Source: SLJK01 sp964567295 (GTDB lineage: Bacteria; Bacillota; Dethiobacteria; DTU022; UBA8154). From it: a stretch of DNA of 12,850 nt. Position numbers and translations under genes: made by a program. Positions 6,498-12,850 of this stretch are shown one piece after another. The stretch is taken from contig CAZMLU010000045.1 of assembly GCA_964567295.1 (NCBI GenBank), forward strand, positions 1 to 12,850. Direction: 5' to 3'. Each line of letters starts with the position of its first letter. Position 1 is the first letter of the stretch. Below the pieces are notes generated by a model that did not search any database, had not been told where the DNA came from, and was given only the letters and a program-made list of their open reading frames with translations.

Positions 6498-6526
6498 ATT
6501 ATACCAGAAACAATTGTATGATGCAA
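6498..6526 (-). promoter_or_regulatory. Sigma-A type promoter for the T-box/aminotransferase unit
   Basis: On the minus strand TTGCAT (6521-6526) and TATAAT (6498-6503) are separated by exactly 17 bases, and the -10 box carries an upstream TG (TGGTATAAT). Transcription would start near 6491, just before stem I of the T-box. This is the best promoter in the window. Confidence 0.85.
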
Positions 6527-6560
6527 GGAAATTAACCGTTTTTTTTATAAACCGCAAATA

Positions 6561-6965
6561 TCATGACAACTCCTCAGCGGATAACCGCTGCAACTGCTGT
6601 TCCAATTCCCCGGGAAGGTTTTTTTTAGAAACCAGGTATTTTCTCAACTCCCCCTTTCCGGTGGAAGTCAGCTCATAATAATCCTTCTTCTCCTCGATGG
6701 TTAAATCAGCGAAACTGACAACCCTTACCCTGCTTGAACCCGCCAAACTTATATCAATCCGGTCTTCGCCGATGACTATGGTTTTAGGATACAAACTTGA
6801 CAGCATGATCCACAGGTAAAGAAAAACCAGTCCTGGTAAAGGGAACAACCAGTAGGTACTGCCCCTGGCTAAAAGAATAATCAATGAAGAAACGGCTATA
6901 ATCCAGATAAATAAGTATATCCAGGAGAAAAGAAGCACCTGGCTGTTAACCGCATACTGCTTCAT
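6561..6965 (-). CDS. Small membrane protein with two helices and a cytosolic tail (PH-like), function unknown
   Basis: This 134-residue protein has two strongly hydrophobic segments, about residues 9-33 (including LLFSWIYLFIWIIAV) and 38-59 (YWLFPLPGLVFLYLWIML). They are followed by a soluble part of short alternating hydrophobic strands (KTIVIGEDRIDIS, RVRVVSFADLTIEE) and a charged C-terminal helix. This layout matches small bacterial proteins with a membrane hairpin and a PH-like (YdbT/YcxB-type) domain, but I do not recognise a named family. The ATG at 6965 follows GAGAGGAGC with good spacing. It begins 81 bases after the FBP aldolase/phosphatase gene and could be its last cotranscribed gene. 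It ends upstream of the aminotransferase promoter, with no clear terminator between. Confidence 0.75.
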   Translation of the reverse strand: MKQYAVNSQVLLFSWIYLFIWIIAVSSLIILLARGSTYWLFPLPGLVFLYLWIMLSSLYPKTIVIGEDRIDISLAGSSRVRVVSFADLTIEEKKDYYELTSTGKGELRKYLVSKKNLPGELEQQLQRLSAEELS

Positions 6966-7046
6966 TTATAGCTCCTCTCAACAGCCCGGGCCTTACAGCA
7001 AAATAGCATCCCTGAAAATAACCTGTTTCTTTCTGTCCGGCCGGGA

Positions 7047-8150
7047 CTATTTTTCCCGAAGCACAAATTTCTCCTCCAGTTTCTCCAGCGTAGTCACTAT
7101 GCCGCCATATTCCAGTTCGGAGTAAGGGAGCATGGCCGGTCCGGAAAAGCCCTGTTCGCGCAGCTCCACTGCCTTGCGGGAAACTTTTTCCCTGATATGA
7201 TCCCAGAAGGGATGGTCAAAACAGTCCACCGGTTCTGTTAGCTTTCCTTCGCGAATAGAAAAGCCCAGGCAGTTTACAAGGGGAGGGCCATCGAAATAAG
7301 AGGTGGGGGAGTTTCGTGTAACCGGCATTAAGGGCCCATTATGGCTCCCTCTCATAAACCCGGCCACGTAGTGCCCGATGCTGTACGGAGAGAGCACCTC
7401 GCCGGTAGCGGGAAAAGAGCCCTGCACCCTCACCAGTAAGACAGGATCGTCTTTACCCACGTATTTCCCGGCGATATTGTGCAGCCGCGTAGTGCTTGCC
7501 GCTGCCGCATATTCGCCGCTACTACGCGAACGAATCGTTTCCACTACAAACCTCTCATTGTCTCGTAAAAGGGCAGCCAAATCATATAGATCCTCGGGGG
7601 TATTTAGCTCCACGACCTTGTCCGCCTGGGTGTAAGAAACATCCATTAAAGTATAGGTAAAGCCCTGGGCCAATTTAGGGGAAAGAATAAGCCCGGCGTT
7701 GTGCATGGGATCAGAGAAGCTAAGGTAAAGGGGGAGATTGTAGGCCCCAGGATCGGTTTTGTCTGCCGTAAAGAGCAGAAAAGGTTCATTTTCCCTTTCT
7801 TGAAACTCCAATTCGGCCACGGCGGGTCCCAAACCCTTGATGTTACCAGAAAAAGAATCGGCGAGGAGGTCCTGTCCGGCACCATAAAGCCCCTGGCTTC
7901 TGGCCATTTCCGTCCCGGCGAGAAAAGCGTCCCAGGCCATCTTATGAACCTCGGGTGAAAACTTTCCTCGGTCGTGAGATACGAGCATAAAAATATCATC
8001 ACCCGTATTCCCGATATAATAATCGATAAGCAGTTCCTTTCCTTCATCCTTAACATATTTTGCCACGGTTTTCATCAACTTGCCGCTAGGCGCTATGTGT
8101 CCTGCAATACTGCCTATATCCGCCTTGAAAACACTCAGCGTGATCTTCAT
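7047..8150 (-). CDS. fbp: Bifunctional fructose-1,6-bisphosphate aldolase/phosphatase (class V FBPase)
   Basis: FBPA/P condenses dihydroxyacetone phosphate with glyceraldehyde-3-phosphate and then dephosphorylates the product to fructose 6-phosphate, giving unidirectional gluconeogenesis in the cytosol. The 367-residue length fits the family (about 360-380). Metal and substrate residues expected from the archaeal structures are visible: Asp11 and His18 near the N-terminus (FKADIGSIAGH), Asp51-Asp52 (GNTGDDIFM), Gln93 (YGAGQDLL), the ADKTDPGAYNLPLY block (129-142), and Tyr230 with Schiff-base Lys233 in KYVGKDDPV. Both activities should be intact, since no key residue seems lost. The ATG at 8150 follows AGGAGG with 9-base spacing, and the gene starts 18 bases after the metallo-hydrolase gene, so the two are probably one transcript. 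The enzyme is typical of archaea and deep-branching or thermophilic anaerobic bacteria. Confidence 0.95.
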   Translation of the reverse strand: MKITLSVFKADIGSIAGHIAPSGKLMKTVAKYVKDEGKELLIDYYIGNTGDDIFMLVSHDRGKFSPEVHKMAWDAFLAGTEMARSQGLYGAGQDLLADSFSGNIKGLGPAVAELEFQERENEPFLLFTADKTDPGAYNLPLYLSFSDPMHNAGLILSPKLAQGFTYTLMDVSYTQADKVVELNTPEDLYDLAALLRDNERFVVETIRSRSSGEYAAAASTTRLHNIAGKYVGKDDPVLLVRVQGSFPATGEVLSPYSIGHYVAGFMRGSHNGPLMPVTRNSPTSYFDGPPLVNCLGFSIREGKLTEPVDCFDHPFWDHIREKVSRKAVELREQGFSGPAMLPYSELEYGGIVTTLEKLEEKFVLREK

Positions 8151-8168
8151 TTATGATATCCTCCTGTT

Positions 8169-8873
8169 TTAAAATTCTGTCTCCTGGCCCGGTTCCAGGA
8201 CCCGGACCTCTACCCCGGGTGCTTTCCGGCCGGCCAGTTCTACGAACTCCCGGGCATCCTGCACCAGTATGGGAAAGGTTTTGTAATGCATGGGGACTGC
8301 CTTCCCGGGTTTAAGCATTTCCAAAGCACAGGCAGCCTGCAGTGGATCCATCGTGAATACGCTGCCGATAGGAAGAATTGCCAGATCCAAAGGATAGATC
8401 TCCCCCAACAGCTTCATATCACCAAAAACCCCGGTGTCACCGGCGTAGTATACCCTCCTGTCATCTTCCGTGGTTATAATAAAGCCACACGGAGACCCTA
8501 CCCCGGCGGAGTGGAAAGCCTGGACCATGGTGACCTTAACTCCCGCTGCTTCTATAGTGCCCCCGATGTTCATCCCCATGCCAAAGATGAAGTTTTTCTC
8601 TGCCACCCCGTTTTCCTTGAGCATCCTGACCACTTCGGGCTGTCCAAAGATCACAGCATCCGAACCTTCAACCAGGAAAGGTGCATCCTCGCCCACATGG
8701 TCAAAATGATCATGGGTAACCAGGACCAGGTCGGGGGCCTTAAGCTCTTCTTTCTTTACCGGGCAGGCCGGATTACCAGTGATCCAGGGGTCAATAAGAA
8801 TTTTTTTGCCACCGCCCGTAACAACTTCAAAGCTCGCATGTCCCAGGAAACGCACTTTGTTAGCCATAAGCAT
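8169..8873 (-). CDS. UPF0173-type metal-dependent hydrolase (metallo-beta-lactamase fold, YtkL-like)
   Basis: This 234-residue single-domain protein has a complete metallo-beta-lactamase metal site: THDHFDH (53-59), His121 (QAFHSAGVGSPCG), Asp146 (YYAGDTGVF) and His196 (AVPMHYKTFP). The opening MANKVRFLGHASFEV and the internal layout match the UPF0173/YtkL group, whose physiological substrate is unknown; it is not a beta-lactamase in function. There is no signal peptide, so it is cytosolic. The ribosome binding site AAGGAGG is 5 bases from the ATG at 8873 and 11 bases from a second ATG at 8867. Either start is possible, and the difference is two residues. It is the likely first gene of a transcript with FBP aldolase/phosphatase, 18 bases downstream. 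Confidence 0.88.
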   Translation of the reverse strand: MLMANKVRFLGHASFEVVTGGGKKILIDPWITGNPACPVKKEELKAPDLVLVTHDHFDHVGEDAPFLVEGSDAVIFGQPEVVRMLKENGVAEKNFIFGMGMNIGGTIEAAGVKVTMVQAFHSAGVGSPCGFIITTEDDRRVYYAGDTGVFGDMKLLGEIYPLDLAILPIGSVFTMDPLQAACALEMLKPGKAVPMHYKTFPILVQDAREFVELAGRKAPGVEVRVLEPGQETEF

Positions 8874-8899
8874 GATAACCTCCTTATGATTTTTCCCCG

Positions 8900-8922
8900 A
8901 AAAACTGTCCCTGAACGAGGGG
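8900..8922 (-). terminator. Weak candidate terminator after the thioesterase gene
   Basis: On the minus strand CCCT-cgttc-AGGG is a short hairpin followed by ACAG and TTTTT (plus-strand A-run 8900-8904), 65 bases after the thioesterase stop and 27 bases before the next ATG. The stem is only 4 to 5 base pairs, so this is a weak call. The rest of the 113-base gap (8874-8986) shows no clear promoter. Confidence 0.25.
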
Positions 8923-8986
8923 AACCTGCTACCAAAAAAGCACTACCGGCAGATTCAAGAACTGTTTAAACCCCGTTTTCCAAAGC

Positions 8987-9388
8987 TTAGGACAGCTTGT
9001 CCCGAACCTCCTGCGGGATGGGAACTGCTTCCCTTTTATCCTTGTCGATATAGACATATACGGCACTTCCCTCAGCTGCTACTTTTCCGGTTTCATTGAT
9101 GTAGAGGGTACAAGTTATCTTGAAGCTTTTATTCCCTGTTTCTACATTATCTATGGTTATGTCGACCAGCTCATCCAAATAGAGGGGGTGCTTATAGTTA
9201 AAAGATATATTGGCGACAACAATGCTCATCCAGTCAATATCCCTTTCCTTCAAAAAATCAACGACTGCAATACCATCAAACCAATGCTGGTGGCATGTGA
9301 AAAAGACGGTACCCGTAGCATCCACATCATAAATGCGCACTCTTACCTGGCTTTTATGCAGTGGCTTTTTTTTCTCCTCTTCCCTCAT
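8987..9388 (-). CDS. Acyl-CoA thioesterase, hotdog fold (YbgC/4-hydroxybenzoyl-CoA thioesterase-like)
   Basis: This 133-residue cytosolic hotdog-fold protein probably hydrolyses an acyl- or aroyl-CoA. The family signature around the catalytic aspartate is present in VRIYDVDATGTVFF (Asp23 by alignment to the YxDxDxxGxVY motif), followed by a tyrosine/histidine-rich helix start (CHQHWFDG). The second half has the expected long strands (FNYKHPLYLDELVDI, SFKITCTLYI, AAEGSAVYVYI). The segment after the catalytic motif (TCHQHWFD) departs from the usual HANYLRYFE, so substrate preference may be unusual. The ATG at 9388 has GGAGG 12 bases upstream, a long spacing; the first eight residues are charged and not conserved, so a slightly later start cannot be excluded. 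Downstream is a 113-base gap to the UPF0173 gene, so the gene may be transcribed on its own. Confidence 0.85.
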   Translation of the reverse strand: MREEEKKKPLHKSQVRVRIYDVDATGTVFFTCHQHWFDGIAVVDFLKERDIDWMSIVVANISFNYKHPLYLDELVDITIDNVETGNKSFKITCTLYINETGKVAAEGSAVYVYIDKDKREAVPIPQEVRDKLS

Positions 9389-9743
9389 TAATCCCGTTCA
9401 CCTCCGAAATAATTGTTAGGCCGTTATCAAGTGCGCAAACGAAAAATATTAGATCCTGCTCGCTACTTTCTCCTGATACGGAAATGACATCTTTTTACTT
9501 CTTTAACATATTTATTTCTATGGTCTAAGCCGATCTCCTTTCTCAAATTATTCTTTCAGCAAGATTAAAAAGTATATTCGCCTGCAACACTTATGCCGGC
9601 AGTTGAAAAAGTGTAAAATAACAAAGAAACTTCCGAATCTAGTAGTTCTAGAATCGGAAGAAAAGGTCATGGGTTCATTCAATTTTTGAGGATCGCACTC
9701 TAGATGGGCCAGGCAATGAAAATTTTTAAAAAACGCTTTGTTA
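9389..9743. other. Intergenic region without a gene
   Basis: These 355 bases are AT-rich relative to the neighbouring genes. The left part (9389-9600) must hold the thioesterase promoter, but no -35/-10 pair stood out. The right part holds the inverted-repeat terminator of the 87-residue gene. The only open frame I tried to support is a 27-codon minus-strand frame from a TTG near 9547 without a ribosome binding site, which I do not call. Confidence 0.6.
9615..9660 (-). terminator. Rho-independent terminator after the 87-residue gene
   Basis: Arms CTTCCGAATCTAG (9630-9642) and CTAGAATCGGAAG (9648-9660) pair over 13 bases with one A-A mismatch around a 5-base loop. On the minus strand the hairpin is followed by a T-rich tract, TTTCTTTGTTATTTT (9615-9629). 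It lies 84 bases past the stop at 9744 and would end the transcript that begins with the M20 peptidase gene or later. The other side of the hairpin (plus strand) has only AAAAGG, so it is one-directional. Confidence 0.7.
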
Positions 9744-10007
9744 TTACTCGCTGCTCAAGCTGGAGACAATATATACTTTTTCCATTTTTTCGAAACTTGA
9801 ATAGTAATCATTTTTTCTTCGACAAATATAACCTTCAAGTATATCCTCTACGATAAACTTGCTCTCTTCACTAGCTAAAGAAACCCTGCCGTCCTTGCTA
9901 AATATGATATCTCCGCGAGCGTCATAAGCTATAAAATACCTCAACTCTTCCGCTGTATAGGTCTGGCCAACCTGCAGTTCTCCAATACCCGTATTATTGA
10001 GACTCAT
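9744..10007 (-). CDS. Hypothetical 87-residue protein
   Basis: I do not recognise this protein. Gene status is supported by a near-perfect ribosome binding site (AAGGAGGTG, 5 bases before the ATG at 10007), an uninterrupted frame in a region where stops would be frequent, and a terminator 84 bases after its stop. The predicted product is soluble and mixed in structure, with no signal peptide or membrane helix. Residues 14-50 (including GQTYTAEELRYFIAYDARGD and IIFSKDGRVSLA) look like a compact alpha-beta unit, and the C-terminus is rich in lysine, tyrosine and serine. The gene is more AT-rich than its neighbours. It lies 78 bases after the 48-residue gene and may share its transcript. A TTCGACAAA site (Spo0A-box-like) lies 25 bases upstream of the start. 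Confidence 0.7.
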   Translation of the reverse strand: MSLNNTGIGELQVGQTYTAEELRYFIAYDARGDIIFSKDGRVSLASEESKFIVEDILEGYICRRKNDYYSSFEKMEKVYIVSSLSSE

Positions 10008-10085
10008 AATTACACCTCCTTTTAAATTACATTCGACAAAAAACTTTATTTTCCTGCTATTTAAAAAGTTTCAGGATATTTTTTC

Positions 10086-10232
10086 TTACCCATTGTCTTG
10101 CAACCTCGCCAATTCCTCTTCCATCTCCTCCAGTTCCCGGATCATTTGCGGCTTAACAGAATGGAAGGGAAAACGCTTCTTAATATCCTCAATCTTTGCC
10201 TTTAATTCTTTAATGCGATCTTCATTATCCAT
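10086..10232 (-). CDS. Small helical protein, 48 residues (HSVPP-type conserved Firmicute protein)
   Basis: Reading the minus strand from the ATG at 10232 gives a 48-residue protein ending with TAA at 10086-10088: two amphipathic charged helices (DRIKELKAKIEDIKKRF and MIRELEEMEEELARLQ) joined by PFHSVKPQ. The helix-HSVxP-helix pattern matches a short conserved protein often seen in Clostridia (RxPxHSVPPxMxxxLExLEEEL). It is sometimes mislabelled as a histidine kinase, but is too short to be one; its function is unknown. The start is supported by AAAGGAG about 9 bases upstream. The helices are strongly charged with a heptad-like pattern, suggesting coiled-coil pairing. It lies between the DUF362 ferredoxin gene (48 bases upstream) and the 87-residue gene (78 bases downstream), probably on one transcript. 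Confidence 0.8.
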   Translation of the reverse strand: MDNEDRIKELKAKIEDIKKRFPFHSVKPQMIRELEEMEEELARLQDNG

Positions 10233-10280
10233 AAATTATCTCCTTTGGCACAGGGGAAGAGTTCCACTGTCCTTCTGCGT

Positions 10281-11477
10281 TTATCGGGGCAATCCAGCTT
10301 GCAATTTTATTGCTCCCCGGGGACAAATTTCATGGCAGCAATAACAGCGAAGGCATTTTTCGTGCTGAATTTTCACAGATTCCTTTTTCCCGAGATTATC
10401 TTTTTGCTGCATTTCATCGGCCACATACATAACTCCCACAGGACAGTACTCCAGGCAGGCACGGCACAGATTACACTCTTCTCCCACAACAGGCCAGGGC
10501 CTTCTACGCTGCTGCGTATTCCTCAGCCAGCTTGGAGCAAACCGCCATAAAAAAGACCAGCCTCCGGTAGAAGGACCCTTATCAAAATCCGTCCTGCGCA
10601 GTGTTTCCAGGGGCCCTTCAATCTCCAACTCTCCGAGGTCATATCCCGGCAAACCCCTGCGAGAAGCAGCCTGCAGGGTGCTTACTTCATGTGTGGAATA
10701 ACCTGCCAGTTGGGCGATGGCAGCATCCAGTGCCACGGCATTGGGGGAAGCGAGCAGAGCGCCGACCGCCTTGGGGGTGCCTTTTCTGGGACCGTGACCT
10801 TCCATAGCCACTACCGCATCCATAACGGAAAAACCCGGTTTAACAGCCAGGTACAAATCCAGCAGCATATCGGCAAAATCATGAACCGAAGGATAGCGGG
10901 CATGATAGCGCATCTTGTGTTTATCAACCAATAGCCCGTAACAATTTTTTACAGCAGCGGTTAAACCCGTCAAAGAGTGAGTCTTCAGCTTGCCCACATT
11001 TATAATGAAATCCATCTCCAGGGCTTCGGCTGCCAGTGGAAACTCCTGGCATTTACGCCCCTTGGGAAAACTGATATTTTTAATCTTTTTAAAAGGAAGC
11101 AGTAAAGTGCCGGTTTCGCGGAGCAGTTCTTCCATTCCTGCTGTCCGGGCCACTTCTTCCAGGCTTCCCCTGATAGGGCTGTCACCGAGATAAACTTTCG
11201 CCCCGGCCTCCTGTGCTGCCACTACCAGGGCTTTCACCAACGCCGGATGAGTAGTTACAGCTTCTTCCGGTGAAGCGGCGGCCAGCAGGTTAGGCTTAAT
11301 TAAAACCCGGGCACCACTGGAGAAAAAATATTCCAAGCCCCCGAAAGGCTTCAGCAGTTCCTTTACACTTTGCTGCAAGCCGGGAAAGGTATAACTGCGG
11401 CAGTCTGTTACGGAAACTGTCTTTTCGTAAATTCTCCTTTCAGAAAATATTGTTTCTTGTACTGCTTTCCGTCCCAT
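10281..11477 (-). CDS. DUF362 domain protein with C-terminal double [4Fe-4S] ferredoxin module
   Basis: The 398-residue protein has an N-terminal DUF362 domain (about 20-300), with KPNLL (61-65), GDSPIRGS (98-105), INVGKLKTHSLTGLTAAVKN (159-178) and MEGHGPRKG (225-233). The C-terminal ferredoxin-type module has Cys335, 338, 341 and 345 (CNLCRACLEYCP) and Cys375, 378, 381 and 385 (CLRCYCCHEICP). Each block ends in a CP dipeptide as in two-[4Fe-4S] ferredoxins; a ninth cysteine, Cys380, is extra. DUF362 proteins are widespread in anaerobes but their reaction is not established, so a redox role is inference. There is no signal peptide or membrane helix. The ATG at 11477 follows GGAGGAAGGAAC. It sits 87 bases after the M20 peptidase gene. 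Substrate and electron partner cannot be inferred from the neighbours. Confidence 0.9.
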   Translation of the reverse strand: MGRKAVQETIFSERRIYEKTVSVTDCRSYTFPGLQQSVKELLKPFGGLEYFFSSGARVLIKPNLLAAASPEEAVTTHPALVKALVVAAQEAGAKVYLGDSPIRGSLEEVARTAGMEELLRETGTLLLPFKKIKNISFPKGRKCQEFPLAAEALEMDFIINVGKLKTHSLTGLTAAVKNCYGLLVDKHKMRYHARYPSVHDFADMLLDLYLAVKPGFSVMDAVVAMEGHGPRKGTPKAVGALLASPNAVALDAAIAQLAGYSTHEVSTLQAASRRGLPGYDLGELEIEGPLETLRRTDFDKGPSTGGWSFLWRFAPSWLRNTQQRRRPWPVVGEECNLCRACLEYCPVGVMYVADEMQQKDNLGKKESVKIQHEKCLRCYCCHEICPRGAIKLQAGLPR

Positions 11478-11564
11478 GTTCCTTCCTCCACTTTTTCCAC
11501 GAAGAATCAGTCCGCTATGCTCCCTTCCGCGCAGAGCAGATGGATACAGTCACATCGGGACTAC

Positions 11565-12850
11565 TCAAACGAGATATTTCCGGGCCAGCAAATAGAGAAA
11601 ATCCGCTCTTAAATTTAAACTGGCCAGGTCAATATATTCATTTTTTCCGTGGATAGTTGTCCTCCCGGTCGGGTCAACATCCCTGTCCATCAATCCCAGT
11701 CCGTAGGCAGGAATACCGGCTTCGCGGAGAAATCTGGAATCGGTAGCCCACGGGGAAAGATGGGGCAAAAAGATGGTATCTTTTCCCGCCACCTCCAGGG
11801 TGGTCTCTTCCACCAGGCGATAATGGTCAGAATCGGAAGTGGAGAAAGTGGACGGGTGATAGTTAGGCATGACTATCTCCAGTTCATCTCCTAACATCTT
11901 CTGCAGTTCGCCTAAAACATAATCTTTATCCTGACCGGGCAAGATCCTTATATCCACATCCGTCTGACAGTAATCAGGCACTACGTTAGTTTTGTTCCCG
12001 CCCTTGATCGTGTTTGGAGAAACGGTCATCCTGGTCATAGAGCGCAGCGTCTCTGAAAAGCTTTTCTCTCCGATCCTTTCCAGCAGCTGATCCACATTCT
12101 GCTCCTCCAGCGGAAGGTCCCATTCCAGAAGTCGGGACACCTCCTGCAAGAGATGCCTGACTTCTGGGATGAGTTGTATCTGTGGTTGATAGCGAGAAAG
12201 AACTTCCAAGGCCCTTGCCATCTTTAGCACGGCATTATCTCCCAGAGTGGGTATGGAACCGTGGCAGGACCTGCCCGTGGCTTTGAGCCTGCTCCAGGCA
12301 GTCCCTTTTTCCCCAACCTGTAAAAAATTGAGAAGGCGCCCGTTGACCTTTACGGGCTCTTCTCCACCCTCGTTAATGGCAAAATCCGCCTCCAACTTTT
12401 CGGGGGCGTGTTTTAAGATATGTTTTACTCCGAGAATACCTGCTCTTTCCTCATCTGCGGTTGCGGCAAAGACAAGCTCTCCGTTCAATTTGACTCCCTC
12501 CGCTGCCAGCTTGAGCATGGCGTGGGCACCGGCAGCCACCAGGCTTTTACAGTCCCTTGCACCCCGGCCGTAAATCCTGCCGTTGCTGATTTCTGCGCCG
12601 AAAGGATCAAAATCCCAGCCTTCTCCTACCGGCACCACGTCCGTATGGGAAAGGAATAAAAGCTTCCGCGGGCCACCACCGGATCCCAGCCTGGCAAAAA
12701 AACTGGCCCTGTCCTTTTCGGGCTCCAGGATCTCGTTGGCAATACCGGCCTCGTCAAAAAGCTTTTTTAAATAAAGAGCCGCCGCCATCTCATTGCCCGG
12801 GGGATTTACGGTGTCAATGCGGAGCAGGTCTGCAAGAATCTGTGTCGCTG
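11565..12850 (-). CDS. M20-family metallopeptidase/deacylase (ArgE/DapE/ACY1 type), N-terminus beyond window
   Basis: This is a zinc-dependent M20 hydrolase that cleaves an amide bond in an N-acyl amino acid or peptide. The frame is open to the right edge. An ATG at 12788 exists, but 20 further in-frame residues up to the edge read ILADLLRIDTVNPPGNE, the conserved N-terminal helix of the family, so the true start is outside the window. Metal-site motifs are present: the histidine and aspartates of LSHTDVVP and RGARDCKS, ATADEERAG, NEGGEEPV, and the C-terminal histidine in TTIHGKNEYI. The GRSCHGSIP segment fits the dimerisation or lid domain start. The specific substrate is undetermined; acetylornithine, succinyl-diaminopimelate and aminoacylase activities are all possible. 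The gene ends 87 bases before the DUF362 gene. Confidence 0.9.
   Translation of the reverse strand, partial: ATQILADLLRIDTVNPPGNEMAAALYLKKLFDEAGIANEILEPEKDRASFFARLGSGGGPRKLLFLSHTDVVPVGEGWDFDPFGAEISNGRIYGRGARDCKSLVAAGAHAMLKLAAEGVKLNGELVFAATADEERAGILGVKHILKHAPEKLEADFAINEGGEEPVKVNGRLLNFLQVGEKGTAWSRLKATGRSCHGSIPTLGDNAVLKMARALEVLSRYQPQIQLIPEVRHLLQEVSRLLEWDLPLEEQNVDQLLERIGEKSFSETLRSMTRMTVSPNTIKGGNKTNVVPDYCQTDVDIRILPGQDKDYVLGELQKMLGDELEIVMPNYHPSTFSTSDSDHYRLVEETTLEVAGKDTIFLPHLSPWATDSRFLREAGIPAYGLGLMDRDVDPTGRTTIHGKNEYIDLASLNLRADFLYLLARKYLV

Noticed and set aside
8286..8969. Plus-strand 227-codon frame opposite the UPF0173 hydrolase
   Set aside because: Antisense to a gene with a complete metal site, and the translation matches no family I know.
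9421..9550. Short minus-strand frame of about 27 codons in the 9389-9743 gap
   Set aside because: It would need a TTG start with no ribosome binding site, and the basic translation has no supporting evidence.

Overview
The window reads as about 12.8 kb of chromosome from an anaerobic, low-to-mid GC Firmicute of the Clostridia type, probably a Peptococcaceae or Syntrophomonadaceae/Thermoanaerobacteria-like lineage. The evidence is strong AGGAGG-type ribosome binding sites on almost every gene, a T-box riboswitch, TTG starts, non-mevalonate isoprenoid synthesis (ispE), a bifunctional archaeal/deep-branching FBP aldolase/phosphatase, and oxygen-sensitive Fe-S proteins (a PflX-type radical SAM enzyme and a DUF362-ferredoxin). 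The lineage is an inference; no marker gene fixes it. I see no phage, insertion sequence, CRISPR array, tRNA or rRNA.

Layout. All genes lie on the minus strand except one, so minus-strand transcription runs from right to left. At the right edge is an M20 metallopeptidase whose N-terminus is cut by the window end. It is followed by a DUF362 protein with two [4Fe-4S] motifs, a 48-residue helical protein and an 87-residue orphan protein, and the group closes with a good inverted-repeat terminator at about 9630-9660. A 355-base stretch without a gene leads to a hotdog thioesterase, a UPF0173 metallo-beta-lactamase-fold hydrolase, FBP aldolase/phosphatase and a small two-helix membrane protein. 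Next comes a well-formed unit: an extended -10 promoter at 6498-6526, a T-box leader with its terminator, and a fold-type I aminotransferase, which converges on the single plus-strand gene (PflX-like radical SAM, 3945-4871). To the left of that gene, and divergent from it, are nicotinamidase and nicotinate phosphoribosyltransferase with ATGA-overlapping ends, a two-step NAD salvage operon. After a 252-base spacer with a 16-base direct repeat come ispE, a MobA-like nucleotidyltransferase, and the first 54 codons of a MalT/LAL-type LuxR-family regulator that runs off the left edge.

The window is mostly housekeeping and metabolic. Functions that clearly work together are NAD salvage (pncA-pncB) and the amino-acid-responsive T-box with its aminotransferase. 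I do not see a convincing new multi-gene system. The items most worth a second look are the T-box specifier assignment, the unassigned small proteins beside the DUF362 ferredoxin, the orphan PflX homologue with a duplicated leader element, and the regulator start at the left edge.
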